Assembly: GCF_016876135.2 (NCBI RefSeq)
Contig: NZ_JACAOD020000015.1
Location: forward strand, 24,821 to 46,811
Length of the DNA: 21,991 nt
From: Candidatus Phytoplasma meliae
Lineage (GTDB): Bacteria; Bacillota_I; Bacilli_A; Acholeplasmatales; Acholeplasmataceae
Reading direction: 5' to 3'
Shown: positions 1 to 6,899 of the stretch, piece by piece
Layout of the letters: each line of letters begins with the position of its first letter
Position numbering within the stretch: the stretch's first letter is position 1
Notes under the pieces: generated by a model
The model's database searches: none
What the model saw: only the letters and a program-made list of their open reading frames with translations
What the model was told of the DNA's origin: nothing
Program-made: the position numbers and the translations under genes

Positions 1-25
1 GTAAGACAGGTTGTACTGCCTTACT

Positions 26-100
26 TTTATGGATTATTCAAAGTTTAAATGCTTTGTGGTGTGTGAACTCCAAAAAGCCGAGGTTTGGCTTTTTCAAAGC
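26..100 (+). pseudogene. Fused fragments of a rep gene
   Basis: Bases about 26-49 resemble the intact rep gene at about 1426-1449 (encoding a VAFMDYSKF-like stretch). Bases about 52-99 resemble rep at about 2072-2119, the segment encoding CELQKAEVW just before the HUH motif. The two pieces abut here although they lie about 620 bp apart in rep, so this is an internally deleted, frame-broken rep relic. Confidence 0.75.
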
Positions 101-148
101 AATTTTATTATAACATTAAAATTAATATTAAAATATATGAAAGAAAAA

Positions 149-180
149 AAACACGTTTAAATGCCCCTTTAAACGTGTTT
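149..180. repeat. Perfect 13-bp hairpin, variant of the element palindrome
   Basis: AAACACGTTTAAA (149-161), loop TGCCCC, then TTTAAACGTGTTT (168-180). The arms are fully complementary. The core is a CACG/CGTG version of the TTTAAACGCGTTTAAA palindrome found in front of rep, so it is probably a diverged or decayed copy of the same site. Confidence 0.7.
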
Positions 181-192
181 AAGATAGATATA

Positions 193-234
193 GAAAAAGA
201 TACAAAACGAAATATTATGCTATCAAAAATAAAC
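193..234 (+). pseudogene. Second rep gene fragment
   Basis: About 40 bases here match the intact rep at about 1795-1836, encoding KDTKRNIMLSKIN, with one or two differences. In rep this segment lies between the two pieces fused at 26-100, so the relics are also out of order. No open frame extends beyond the match. Confidence 0.7.
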
Positions 235-345
235 TCTTCCCAAGTTTAAATTTTCGATAGCGATTTTATTATAACATTAAAATTGATGTTTTAAAACTTT
301 TAATAAAAATACTATCTAAGATTATATATTAAAAGTAATATATTC

Positions 346-392
346 TACAATACCCTTTAAACGCGTTTAAATGGCCTTTAAACGCGTTTAAA
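346..392 (+). promoter_or_regulatory. Paired palindromic operator with -10-like box (copy 1)
   Basis: TACAAT (346-351) is followed five bases later by two exact copies of TTTAAACGCGTTTAAA (356-371 and 377-392), whose starts are 21 bp apart, two helical turns. The sequence from about 310 to 415, including the AGAGG ribosome site and the ATATATG start, closely matches the region before rep. No convincing -35 box is visible. A regulator binding both palindromes would sit on the expected transcription start. Confidence 0.65.
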
Positions 393-523
393 TGGGAAAG
401 AGGTTAAAATATATGAAAGAGGGAAAAAATAGATGGAAAAAAAACTGTTTATTAAAAATTAAGGATTGTGTATAATATAGGGAAAGAGGTTAAAATATAT
501 GAAAGAGGGAAAAATAGATGGAA
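393..523 (+). repeat. Duplicated leader segment
   Basis: A segment of about 40 bp (GGGAAAGAGGTTAAAATATA, then TGAAAGAGGGAAAAA and TAGATGG) occurs at about 395-436 and again at about 480-521, differing by one A in a homopolymer. The first copy leads only to short frames that stop quickly. The second precedes the small ORF at 518. Confidence 0.75.
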
Positions 524-688
524 AAAAAAGACAAACCGCAAACACTAGCAGAGAAAAAATATTATGACAAGTTGGTTAGAGAATGCAAAAAATATTGTCA
601 TGAATATTTGGTTTGGAAATGTCGTAAAAGTGGTTTAATTACGCTAAAAAAAACAGTAAATATAAAAAGAAAAAAAAATAATTATTAA
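518..688 (+). CDS. Small basic hypothetical protein (56 aa)
   Basis: ATG at 518 opens a 56-codon frame ending at TAA 686-688. The product begins MEKKDKPQTLAEKKYYDK and is rich in Lys, Tyr and Cys (RECKKYCHEYLVWKCRKSG), with a basic tail. I do not recognise a family. GAGGG lies a short distance upstream. An alternative ATG at 499, which matches the position of the rep start in the duplicated leader, gives only 22 codons. It sits behind the same palindromic operator as rep, so it may be a small regulator or a remnant of a replaced gene. It is too short for certainty. Confidence 0.4.
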   Translation: MEKKDKPQTLAEKKYYDKLVRECKKYCHEYLVWKCRKSGLITLKKTVNIKRKKNNY

Positions 689-810
689 GGCAAGTTGGTT
701 TTCTTTTTCTTTTTCTTTTTCTTTTCTTATAATGCAATTCTTTTTTAGACCTGTGTTTGTTGATTCCGTTTGGCTAATCCTCACACAATAGAGAGTGTCT
801 TTTTTAAGAG

Positions 811-968
811 AGCTTGGTCGTTTCATCCGCTTGTCAATCCTCACAATATATCAAACATTAAGCTTGACAAAATCGAACGTAAAAAAAGATTTTTTTATGT
901 GAGATTTTGGGCTTAATGTTATATTGTGAGTTAGGATTGACAAGACGGATAAATGAAACGGCCAAGCT
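811..968. repeat. Long imperfect inverted repeat; candidate replication origin
   Basis: The left arm 811-863 (AGCTTGGTCGTTTCATCC to CATTAAGC) pairs with the right arm 911-968 (GCTTAATGTTATATTGTG to GGCCAAGCT) with a few bulges. The 47-base middle contains a smaller hairpin around AAAAAAAGATTTTTTT. The motif AATCCTCACA occurs in the left arm (about 836-845), again upstream (about 776-785), and inverted in the right arm. An extended hairpin just upstream of a HUH rep gene fits a double-strand origin; that role is inferred from position and structure. Confidence 0.6.
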
Positions 969-1067
969 ATTTTATATTGAAAAATATTTGCTTTTGTGAG
1001 AAACTATAAAAAGATATGAAAATTAAAAATGCTGTTTAAGATTATATATTAAAGCTAATATATTATC

Positions 1068-1114
1068 TACAATACCCTTTAAACGCGTTTAAAGGGCCTT
1101 TAAACGCGTTTAAC
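1068..1114 (+). promoter_or_regulatory. rep promoter/operator: paired palindromes (copy 2)
   Basis: TACAAT (1068-1073) is followed by TTTAAACGCGTTTAAA (1078-1093) and TTTAAACGCGTTTAAC (1099-1114), again with starts 21 bp apart. The spacer GGGCC makes the middle palindromic too. The rep ribosome site (AGAGAGG, 1117-1123) and ATG 1134 follow directly. The layout fits autoregulation of rep by a dimeric DNA-binding protein, possibly Rep itself; the regulator is not identified. Confidence 0.65.
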
Positions 1115-1133
1115 AAGAGAGAGGATAAAATAT

Positions 1134-3149
1134 ATGAACATATGTAAAAAAAAATCTGTTGATGAAATATTAATGTCTAATCAAAGATTAGTTAATAATT
1201 TTTATTATGATAAATACACGAAAAATAGACAAATTAAAATGTCTTATAATGCTTTTAAAAACTATGATACTATTTTTAATAGAATTGATGTAAAAGATTT
1301 TTATAGTTGTTTAGATTTAGAAACGTTAAGTGCGTATCAAAGCGGCTTAGAAATGGTGGTAAAAGAATATGAAAAAAGATTATTTTACGCTAAAAGTGTT
1401 GATTATGGTTTAGGCCAAAAAGTAGCTTTTATGGACTATTCCAAGTTTAATATGATTTTGGATTTGGTTCAAAAAAGGAAAGAGGGAATTAGAAAACATC
1501 AAGAATATATTATATATTTTGTAGAAAGAAACTTTGGTGAACCATGGGTTCGAGGAGCAAATGGAAAAGTCTTAGATTATAGAAAAATGACTTTTGAACA
1601 AAAATATAGACATTGTAAAAATAAATTAAATGCTGAGGAAAATAGAGATAAATTAGACTATATTTTAGAGTATAAAAAGTTAACAATGGTAGAGCAAGAT
1701 AATTTATTACAAAATGTTAGACGTTTAAACTATGAATATCAGGAGGCAATTATTTATAATTCACCTAAACGTTTTGCGTTAATTCAACAACAAGGAAAAG
1801 ATACAAAACGAAATATTATGCTTTCAAAAATAAACGCTTTTCATAAAGCCGTATATAATTTTCATACGGAAAAAGTAGTTAGTTTTGTAACTTTAACCTT
1901 AGCTCATCATAATTCAAACGGCTGTTTGTCAAAAGAGGTAAAAGACTTAAAGGAAACTAAAAGCTATTTTAGATCGTTTTTACGTTTAGTTAAAAAGAAT
2001 TATGCTAAATATTTAAAAACAACAAGGAATTACAACAAAGACCAAATCAAAGAGGAAATTAAAAAAATAAAGTACTTTGTGGTTTGTGAACTCCAAAAAG
2101 CTGAGGTTTGGCATTTTCATATTATGATAAATGTTGATTTAACAGTTTTAGGAATTGATGATAAAATGATGGTTCAAAACAAAGGACTTGTCAAAAATAG
2201 TGAGTTTTTGGAAAAGGAAACTTACTATAAAAAATCATCAAATAAAAAAAAATATACTAAAAACAACGGTTGGGAAATCGTTGCTAATGTTGTTGTGCCT
2301 AAGGTTTTTAAGATGTGGGCTGATACTGTCAAAAAAAATAATCCTAAACTTAAAAGATTAAATCCGATTTCTCAAAACTTACAAGTTTACCACAAACTAT
2401 CAAATAATAAGACATCATGTAAAGAGGTTAGAAAATGTAAGTTAATAAGAAAAGAAACAACTATAAATATGGTTACTATTATTTCAAAATATATTAGTAA
2501 ATATTTGAATAAAATTGGTGATGATAGTTTAAAATTGTTAATTAAACAAAGGCACAATTTTATTAATGGTTATAGGTTATTTCAATTTTCGATAAATTGT
2601 AAAAAACCACCTGTTGAAAAATATTTAAAATATTTGCCACAAGATTTAGCTATTGATGGTTATAGTATAACTAGTTTTTATGCTAAAAACATTTTAGACT
2701 ATAACAAAGAACATCCTTTAAGAAAAATGTTAGTAGAACAAATGTTAAACGCTAAACTTAATTCGAAAGAAAATGAATTAGTTTTAAAAGATAGTTATAC
2801 TGGGTACACTCAAAAAGTAAAGAAAAAATATTATGGTGAAAAAGATTTAGAAACTGACAAAAAACCATTTATTGAAGAATATTTAAAAAATAATTCTTAT
2901 GCATCAATGTTTTATTTTAGTATTAATTATGAAAAACAAGCAAGACCGTTAAACAAGAAAATACATGATAAATTATGTAAAAAACTAAATAAAGTTTTTA
3001 AACTTTCAAAAATGAAAAAAAAACAAGTTCCAAGAACTTATTTAGAACAGGAGAAAATGTTTTTAGATTTCAACAACTATGTTGATCCGGTCGACGCCTA
3101 TTTTGATGTTCTACGAGATAAACCAATGTCATACTATTTGGATGTCTAA
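1134..3149 (+). CDS. Rolling-circle replication initiator, two-tyrosine HUH endonuclease
   Basis: A 671-aa protein with the three motifs of superfamily-1 HUH Rep proteins. Motif I is SFVTLTLAHH (about 250-259). Motif II is VWHFHIMINV, with the metal-binding pair H327 and H329. Motif III is SKYISKYLNK, with Y453 and Y457 four residues apart and K460 following. Paired catalytic tyrosines in Y-x3-Y spacing are typical of phiX174 gpA and P2 gpA, which nick DNA and let one active site terminate each replication round. I see no Walker-A helicase motif. About 240 residues precede motif I and about 210 follow motif III; both are lysine-rich and unassigned. ATG 1134 follows AGAGAGG with good spacing. 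It has its own operator upstream and terminator downstream. Fragments of a relative lie at 1-240. Confidence 0.85.
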   Translation: MNICKKKSVDEILMSNQRLVNNFYYDKYTKNRQIKMSYNAFKNYDTIFNRIDVKDFYSCLDLETLSAYQSGLEMVVKEYEKRLFYAKSVDYGLGQKVAFMDYSKFNMILDLVQKRKEGIRKHQEYIIYFVERNFGEPWVRGANGKVLDYRKMTFEQKYRHCKNKLNAEENRDKLDYILEYKKLTMVEQDNLLQNVRRLNYEYQEAIIYNSPKRFALIQQQGKDTKRNIMLSKINAFHKAVYNFHTEKVVSFVTLTLAHHNSNGCLSKEVKDLKETKSYFRSFLRLVKKNYAKYLKTTRNYNKDQIKEEIKKIKYFVVCELQKAEVWHFHIMINVDLTVLGIDDKMMVQNKGLVKNSEFLEKETYYKKSSNKKKYTKNNGWEIVANVVVPKVFKMWADTVKKNNPKLKRLNPISQNLQVYHKLSNNKTSCKEVRKCKLIRKETTINMVTIISKYISKYLNKIGDDSLKLLIKQRHNFINGYRLFQFSINCKKPPVEKYLKYLPQDLAIDGYSITSFYAKNILDYNKEHPLRKMLVEQMLNAKLNSKENELVLKDSYTGYTQKVKKKYYGEKDLETDKKPFIEEYLKNNSYASMFYFSINYEKQARPLNKKIHDKLCKKLNKVFKLSKMKKKQVPRTYLEQEKMFLDFNNYVDPVDAYFDVLRDKPMSYYLDV

Positions 3150-3190
3150 AAATACTAAAAATACTTAGAAAGGGGAAATAATATATTATC

Positions 3191-3236
3191 TATAAGGCCC
3201 TTTAAACGCTTTAAAATGACTTTTAAAGGCGTTTAC
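3191..3236 (+). promoter_or_regulatory. Degenerate palindrome pair after rep (copy 3)
   Basis: TATAAGGCCC is followed by TTTAAACGCTTTAAA (3201-3215) and TTTTAAAGGCGTTTA (3221-3235). The context TATTATCTATAAGGCCC resembles TATTATCTACAATACCC before rep, and the bases after it (GGGAAATAATAATAAAATAA) resemble those after the copy at 13021. It is a diverged member of the same regulatory repeat and now has only a broken transposase downstream. Confidence 0.55.
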
Positions 3237-3275
3237 GGGAAATAATAATAAAATAATAAATCATCTATAAAAAAA

Positions 3276-3310
3276 AACTCTTAATTTTATTAAATAAAAT
3301 TAAGGGTGTT
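3276..3310 (+). terminator. Likely rep terminator
   Basis: CTTAATTTTAT (3280-3290), loop TAA, then ATAAAATTAAG (3294-3304) is a perfect 11-bp stem. It is preceded by an A-run and followed by GGTGTTTT and later T-runs. The symmetric A/T flanks could let it work in both directions. Confidence 0.65.
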
Positions 3311-3380
3311 TTGTGTTGATTTTTTTATTTTTTGTGTTGTAATATGAAAAAGATATGTTGTGGTATAAAAAAATAAATGA

Positions 3381-3723
3381 GTGCGGACTGAGAAAAAGTG
3401 GAATCATACAAAAAAAGCTAAATGGCTTTTTGTTAGATTATCTCTAATAAATATATACTTGACCTTTTCAAAAATACAAGGCAAATGGCAAAACAATGAA
3501 AAACCTACAACCAAAATTACAACTATTACAAAAAACAATATCCCAAATTCAAACAATAGACAAATTCATAGTTTTTAAATTAGTCTCCCAATTTCGAAAG
3601 GAATTAAATTTAACCACCATTTTGGAAACTCTCCAAATTAAACAGAGCGCTTATTATTACTGGTTATTACTGGTTAAAAACAAAAAAAGAATTAAATTTC
3701 AAAAAACAAACCACACCAAATAA
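3381..3723 (+). pseudogene. IS3-family transposase remnant
   Basis: Two overlapping frames (3381-3578 and 3496-3723) carry pieces of an IS3-type transposase. The second contains FRKELNLTTILETLQIKQSA followed by YYYW. This matches the junction between OrfA and OrfB where IS150-like transposases read roughly 'xxILxxLxIxxSTYYYW'; the intact copy here reads LMQHLQLARSTFYYC at the same place. No DDE core remains, so the element is dead. It differs in sequence from the intact transposase at 18591, so it is not simply a deletion of that copy. Confidence 0.55.
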
Positions 3724-3842
3724 AGGATGCGATTTTATGTTGTTTCATTATTTTAAAAAAAATAAATTTTTGTTATTTTTAAGTTTGATAAGTTCTGAAA
3801 CGAACGACAAAAAACATACATTTAATCTTAAATTTAAAAAAT

Positions 3843-3876
3843 AAGCTAAACTGCTAAAAACAGTTTGGCTTTTTTC
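3843..3876 (+). terminator. Rho-independent terminator
   Basis: AGCTAAACTG (3844-3853), loop CTAAAAA, CAGTTTGGCT (3861-3870), followed by a T-run. The stem has one G-U pair. It ends the rep/IS-remnant segment just before block A. Confidence 0.75.
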
Positions 3877-3919
3877 ATTTTTAAAGTCGAATTAAAAAAT
3901 AGAAATGAGGAATAAAAAA

Positions 3920-4354
3920 ATGGAAACAACAAATAAAATGAGTAAGAAACAACTTTTATTAGAAATAGCAGTTTTAACTAACAAGTGTAAAAAGATAGTA
4001 CAATTTAAACCAACTAACAAAACAACATTTAGCAAAATGACTAAAGATCAACTTTTATTAGAAAAAGAGATTTTAGCTAACAAATATGAAAAATTCCAAC
4101 AAGAACAAAAATTTGACAAACAATTAACCAAACTGGAACCTTTAGTAAAAAAAATGGATATGTTAGAAAGCGAAACGGAGGGTAGATGGTCCCAAATGTT
4201 AACAAGTGGAAGGATTTTTTTAAAAATGATATCTAAGGAAAGTGATGAAAACATGAAAGCACACGCTGCTGACATCAAACATTATTTAAGATGTTATAAA
4301 AGCATTTTTAAAGATATTAAGATGATTTTAGAAATTGAAAAAACACTTTTATAA
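3920..4354 (+). CDS. Hypothetical helical protein with repeated LLLE motif
   Basis: 144 aa from ATG 3920. I prefer this start because GAGGAATAAAAAAATG (3907-3922) is identical to the leader of the next gene (4381-4396), placing GAGG at a workable distance; ATG 3905 would put the ribosome site inside the gene. The N-terminus holds two related segments, KMSKKQLLLEIAVLTNKCKK and KMTKDQLLLEKEILANKYEK. The rest is predicted charged helix or coiled coil (KLEPLVKKMDMLESETEGRW). No membrane segment, no known domain. The short protein at 5304 has a similar start (LTEKELLFEINTLSE), suggesting a small paralogous family around the J-domain gene. Confidence 0.7.
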   Translation: METTNKMSKKQLLLEIAVLTNKCKKIVQFKPTNKTTFSKMTKDQLLLEKEILANKYEKFQQEQKFDKQLTKLEPLVKKMDMLESETEGRWSQMLTSGRIFLKMISKESDENMKAHAADIKHYLRCYKSIFKDIKMILEIEKTLL

Positions 4355-4393
4355 ATTATTTGTTATTTCAAAAAAGAAACGAGGAATAAAAAA

Positions 4394-5221
4394 ATGAAAT
4401 TAATAAAAACTAATACAGATGTAAAAAGAAGTAAATTTAACACTATGAAAGAAGTAAAAAAAGGCAGTGTTAGTTTTGTATCACCTCGCCAAATCCCTTT
4501 AAGTTATTTTTACCAGGACATAAATAATTTTTTATGTCGAAAGAATAAAGTTTTACCCCAAACCCTCCAAGATAAAATTTATACATATTATGAAATAATA
4601 TTTGGCGATAAATCCAACGATTTATTTTTTAAAGCATCAATGCGTTCACGAGCTAATTTTTTTGAAAAGAGTTTAGTTAAATTAAAAAATATTTTAAATT
4701 TATATGGCACCTTAAATCGTTACCTTGCTTTAAAAGATTTTTTTATAACTTATTTAAAAAAAGATGGTGTTATAGAATTTATGAGTATTTTACGCCAAGG
4801 CGTTAGCTCTTGTGGTGTTGATTGTTCGATAATTTTGGAACATTGTTTAGTTACTCCAATAATCAAAGCAATTGGAACAAAACCCACCGAACCATCAAAC
4901 GAACTTAACCAAATATTAAAATATTTAAACTTAAACATGAAAGAATTAACAAACATTCAATTATCTGATTTAATCAAAATAACTAAAAAAGCTATGGTAG
5001 CCCGTCATCCCGACCGTTTAGGGAATAACTCCCGTGTAAAAGAATTTATGCAATTACATAATTTTTATCGCATGATTTCAGATGCTGATTTTAAATTAAC
5101 TAATGATTCGATTCAATCATTTAGTGAGGCTGATTTTGCAAGTGATGATTACACCGATTATTTCTATAATTTTTCTACTGCCGAAGAGTCAAGCCAATTT
5201 AACCAACAACAAACACACTAA
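4394..5221 (+). CDS. J-domain protein (DnaJ-like C-terminus)
   Basis: 275 aa. Residues about 175-235 look like a J domain: a helix II-like stretch DLIKITKKAMVARHPDR with the diagnostic HPD tripeptide at 205-207, then a helix III-like stretch EFMQLHNFYRMISD matching the usual 'F..i..AY..LsD' ending. J domains stimulate the ATPase of DnaK/Hsp70 and recruit it to a substrate. The first ~170 residues (with FFEKSLVKLKNILNLYGTLN) match nothing I know and would supply the substrate specificity. There is no G/F linker or zinc finger, so it is not chromosomal DnaJ. Its place among replicon genes suggests DnaK recruitment to replication or assembly complexes; that role is inference. A hairpin follows the stop. 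Confidence 0.75.
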   Translation: MKLIKTNTDVKRSKFNTMKEVKKGSVSFVSPRQIPLSYFYQDINNFLCRKNKVLPQTLQDKIYTYYEIIFGDKSNDLFFKASMRSRANFFEKSLVKLKNILNLYGTLNRYLALKDFFITYLKKDGVIEFMSILRQGVSSCGVDCSIILEHCLVTPIIKAIGTKPTEPSNELNQILKYLNLNMKELTNIQLSDLIKITKKAMVARHPDRLGNNSRVKEFMQLHNFYRMISDADFKLTNDSIQSFSEADFASDDYTDYFYNFSTAEESSQFNQQQTH

Positions 5222-5233
5222 CACATTTTAAAT

Positions 5234-5259
5234 AGTTAAAGGGTTTTTATCCTTTAACT
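5234..5259 (+). terminator. Hairpin after the J-domain gene
   Basis: AGTTAAAGG (5234-5242), loop GTTTTTAT, CCTTTAACT (5251-5259). It is a perfect 9-bp stem without a downstream T-run, so it may be a weak terminator or an mRNA-stability hairpin. Confidence 0.4.
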
Positions 5260-5303
5260 GTTAGTAAATAATAAAAACAAATAGGAGAACAAAAACAAAA
5301 AAA

Positions 5304-5594
5304 ATGAAAACAACAAAACAAAAACTTACTGAAAAAGAGCTTTTATTCGAAATAAACACTTTATCTGAAATAGTAATTTTAATCAACCAACGAAAAAAAC
5401 TAACACAAAAACAAGAAACATCAAAACAACAATTAAACAAAGTTGAATGTTTAATAGAACAAACAACCATCAAAGAAAAAATAAAAGCTACAAATATTGA
5501 AAAATTAAAAATCCAAAGTCGAATTATCAAGAAAATATTTAAATTAAAAAATCAAGATTTTATCCAAAAATACTTAAAAAAAATGGAACATTAA
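5304..5594 (+). CDS. Small charged helical hypothetical protein (96 aa)
   Basis: 96 aa, very rich in Lys, Gln, Glu and Ile, predicted almost fully helical. The N-terminus (KLTEKELLFEINTLSE) resembles the repeated LLLE segment of the protein at 3920, so the two are probably distant relatives. GGAGA lies about 15 bases before the ATG, longer than usual. No catalytic motif or membrane segment. Function unknown. Confidence 0.6.
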   Translation: MKTTKQKLTEKELLFEINTLSEIVILINQRKKLTQKQETSKQQLNKVECLIEQTTIKEKIKATNIEKLKIQSRIIKKIFKLKNQDFIQKYLKKMEH

Positions 5595-5632
5595 ATACTT
5601 TATTAAATAAACAGTAATAAGTGAGGGGAAAA

Positions 5633-6247
5633 ATGAATTTAGAAAAGGTGAAATCGTTTTTTAACCATATGGAACAAGAAGCTTTAAAAGTGAAAACTAA
5701 AAAAGACTCAGAGCAGTTTTATAAAGATTTTGAAACAGCGATTAAAGAAAAAAGGGTTTTTATAATGGTAGAAGATAATGAATTTACGAAAGAAGAGAAA
5801 CGCAAACTTCACCCCTATTTTGAAACAGCAAGAAAAGAAAAAAGAGCTTCTATATGGAGGGAAATAGAATATGTTGCGAAAAGCGGTGAGAAACGTAAAT
5901 TTCAACTCTATGAATATGGAGTAAGCCCAAACATTATGAAACACAAACCTTTTGGCTCCTATAATATAAATAAAAAATATATTCAAGCTTTTTGTTTGAT
6001 TGAAACAAAGACGGGGCGTTTATATTCTTTTTTAGAATATATAGCTTATTATGATAAAAAAAACGAAATAGGGGAGGAACTTTTTAGAGCGTCGTTGGAT
6101 GATAGTGTGGAAGGCGCTTTGACAGGTTTTTATATACTTAGACGAGATTTAGGAATGAAAAAGATATTAGACTGGCAAAGGTTAAAAGACGAAGACAAGG
6201 AAAACCCAAACCACTTTTTAATTTTGGATGAACTTTTAAAACCCTAA
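5633..6247 (+). CDS. Hypothetical protein (204 aa)
   Basis: Start at ATG 5633, directly after GAGGGG; the upstream in-frame GTG at 5621 overlaps that ribosome site and is less likely. The N-terminal 80 residues contain two related stretches: FYKDFETAIKEKRVFIMVED and HPYFETARKEKRASIWREIE. The C-terminal half has a mixed helix/strand look (AFCLIETKTGRLYSFLEYIA). No membrane segment, no Walker box, no family recognised. It sits between the small helical gene and the DUF2963 gene with short spacers, so is probably co-transcribed with block A. Confidence 0.7.
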   Translation: MNLEKVKSFFNHMEQEALKVKTKKDSEQFYKDFETAIKEKRVFIMVEDNEFTKEEKRKLHPYFETARKEKRASIWREIEYVAKSGEKRKFQLYEYGVSPNIMKHKPFGSYNINKKYIQAFCLIETKTGRLYSFLEYIAYYDKKNEIGEELFRASLDDSVEGALTGFYILRRDLGMKKILDWQRLKDEDKENPNHFLILDELLKP

Positions 6248-6321
6248 AAGCATATAAACATATAAAACCAACAACAAATCACAAACCAACAACAAATTCC
6301 AAATCCAAAGGAGAACTAAAA

Positions 6322-6861
6322 ATGATAAACGAGCCAAAAAAAGAATACAACAAAAACAACCAATTAACCAAACTCACAAATTACAACAAAGGCGGCACGG
6401 TTCACTCTACCATCGAATACAACCAAAACGGAACCGAAACCAAAGAAACATACTACCACGAAGACGGTACGGTACACTCTATCATCGAATACGAATACGA
6501 CCAAAATGACCAATTAACCAAAGAAACAATTTACAACCAAGGTGGCACAATCGACTACATCACCGAATACAACCAAAATGGCGTAATCCACTACATTGAT
6601 GAATACAACCAAAACGAAAAACTTATTAAATCAACTAATTACTACAAATGTGGTGCAATTCATTTCATCGTCGAATACAACCAAAATGGAGCCAAAACCA
6701 AAAGAACATTTTACTACAAAAATGGTACAATCGGTTTCATTGAAGAAAACAATCCAAAAACCAACAAACCGACCAAATACACAAAATACAATCAAGATGG
6801 CATAATTGAAGAATCCAACGACAAAAAAACACCAACAATCAAAACCACCAACACCCTTTAA
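6322..6861 (+). CDS. DUF2963-type repeat protein
   Basis: 179 aa built of repeated blocks of about 18-25 residues, each with an EYNQNG-like strand-turn and a (Y/F)YxxGT(I/V)xx(I/V) strand. Examples are IIEYEYDQNDQLTKETIYNQ and FIVEYNQNGAKTKRTFYYKN. This is the pattern of DUF2963 repeats, known mainly from phytoplasmas, reminiscent of MORN/YD-type beta repeats. There is no signal peptide, so it is cytoplasmic or non-classically exported. Function unknown; a second copy of the family lies at 7787. AAAGGAG precedes the ATG. Codon use is C-richer than in its neighbours (AAC, ACC), which may reflect a separate origin. Confidence 0.75.
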   Translation: MINEPKKEYNKNNQLTKLTNYNKGGTVHSTIEYNQNGTETKETYYHEDGTVHSIIEYEYDQNDQLTKETIYNQGGTIDYITEYNQNGVIHYIDEYNQNEKLIKSTNYYKCGAIHFIVEYNQNGAKTKRTFYYKNGTIGFIEENNPKTNKPTKYTKYNQDGIIEESNDKKTPTIKTTNTL

Positions 6862-6874
6862 AACGCATTTAAAG
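6853..6874 (+). promoter_or_regulatory. Single palindrome copy before the 6900 gene
   Basis: ACCC followed by TTTAAAACGCATTTAAA (6857-6873) repeats the ACCC-TTTAAACGCG-TTTAAA pattern of the rep operator with changes. It overlaps the stop codon of the upstream gene and lies about 27 bases before the next start, so it could regulate that gene. Confidence 0.4.
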
Positions 6875-6899
6875 TAATATGAATTGATTGGGTAAAATA

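Larger units (their letters stand above)
103..288 (+). repeat. Short direct repeat flanking a hairpin
   Basis: The string TTTTATTATAACATTAAAATT occurs near 104-124 and again near 265-285 with the same flanking A/T pattern. The two copies bracket the hairpin at 149-180 and the second rep fragment, which suggests a local duplication in this debris field. Confidence 0.6.

Noticed and set aside
644..844. Minus-strand 66-aa frame
   Set aside because: It crosses the polypyrimidine tract and the start of the long inverted repeat and has no domain or ribosome site.
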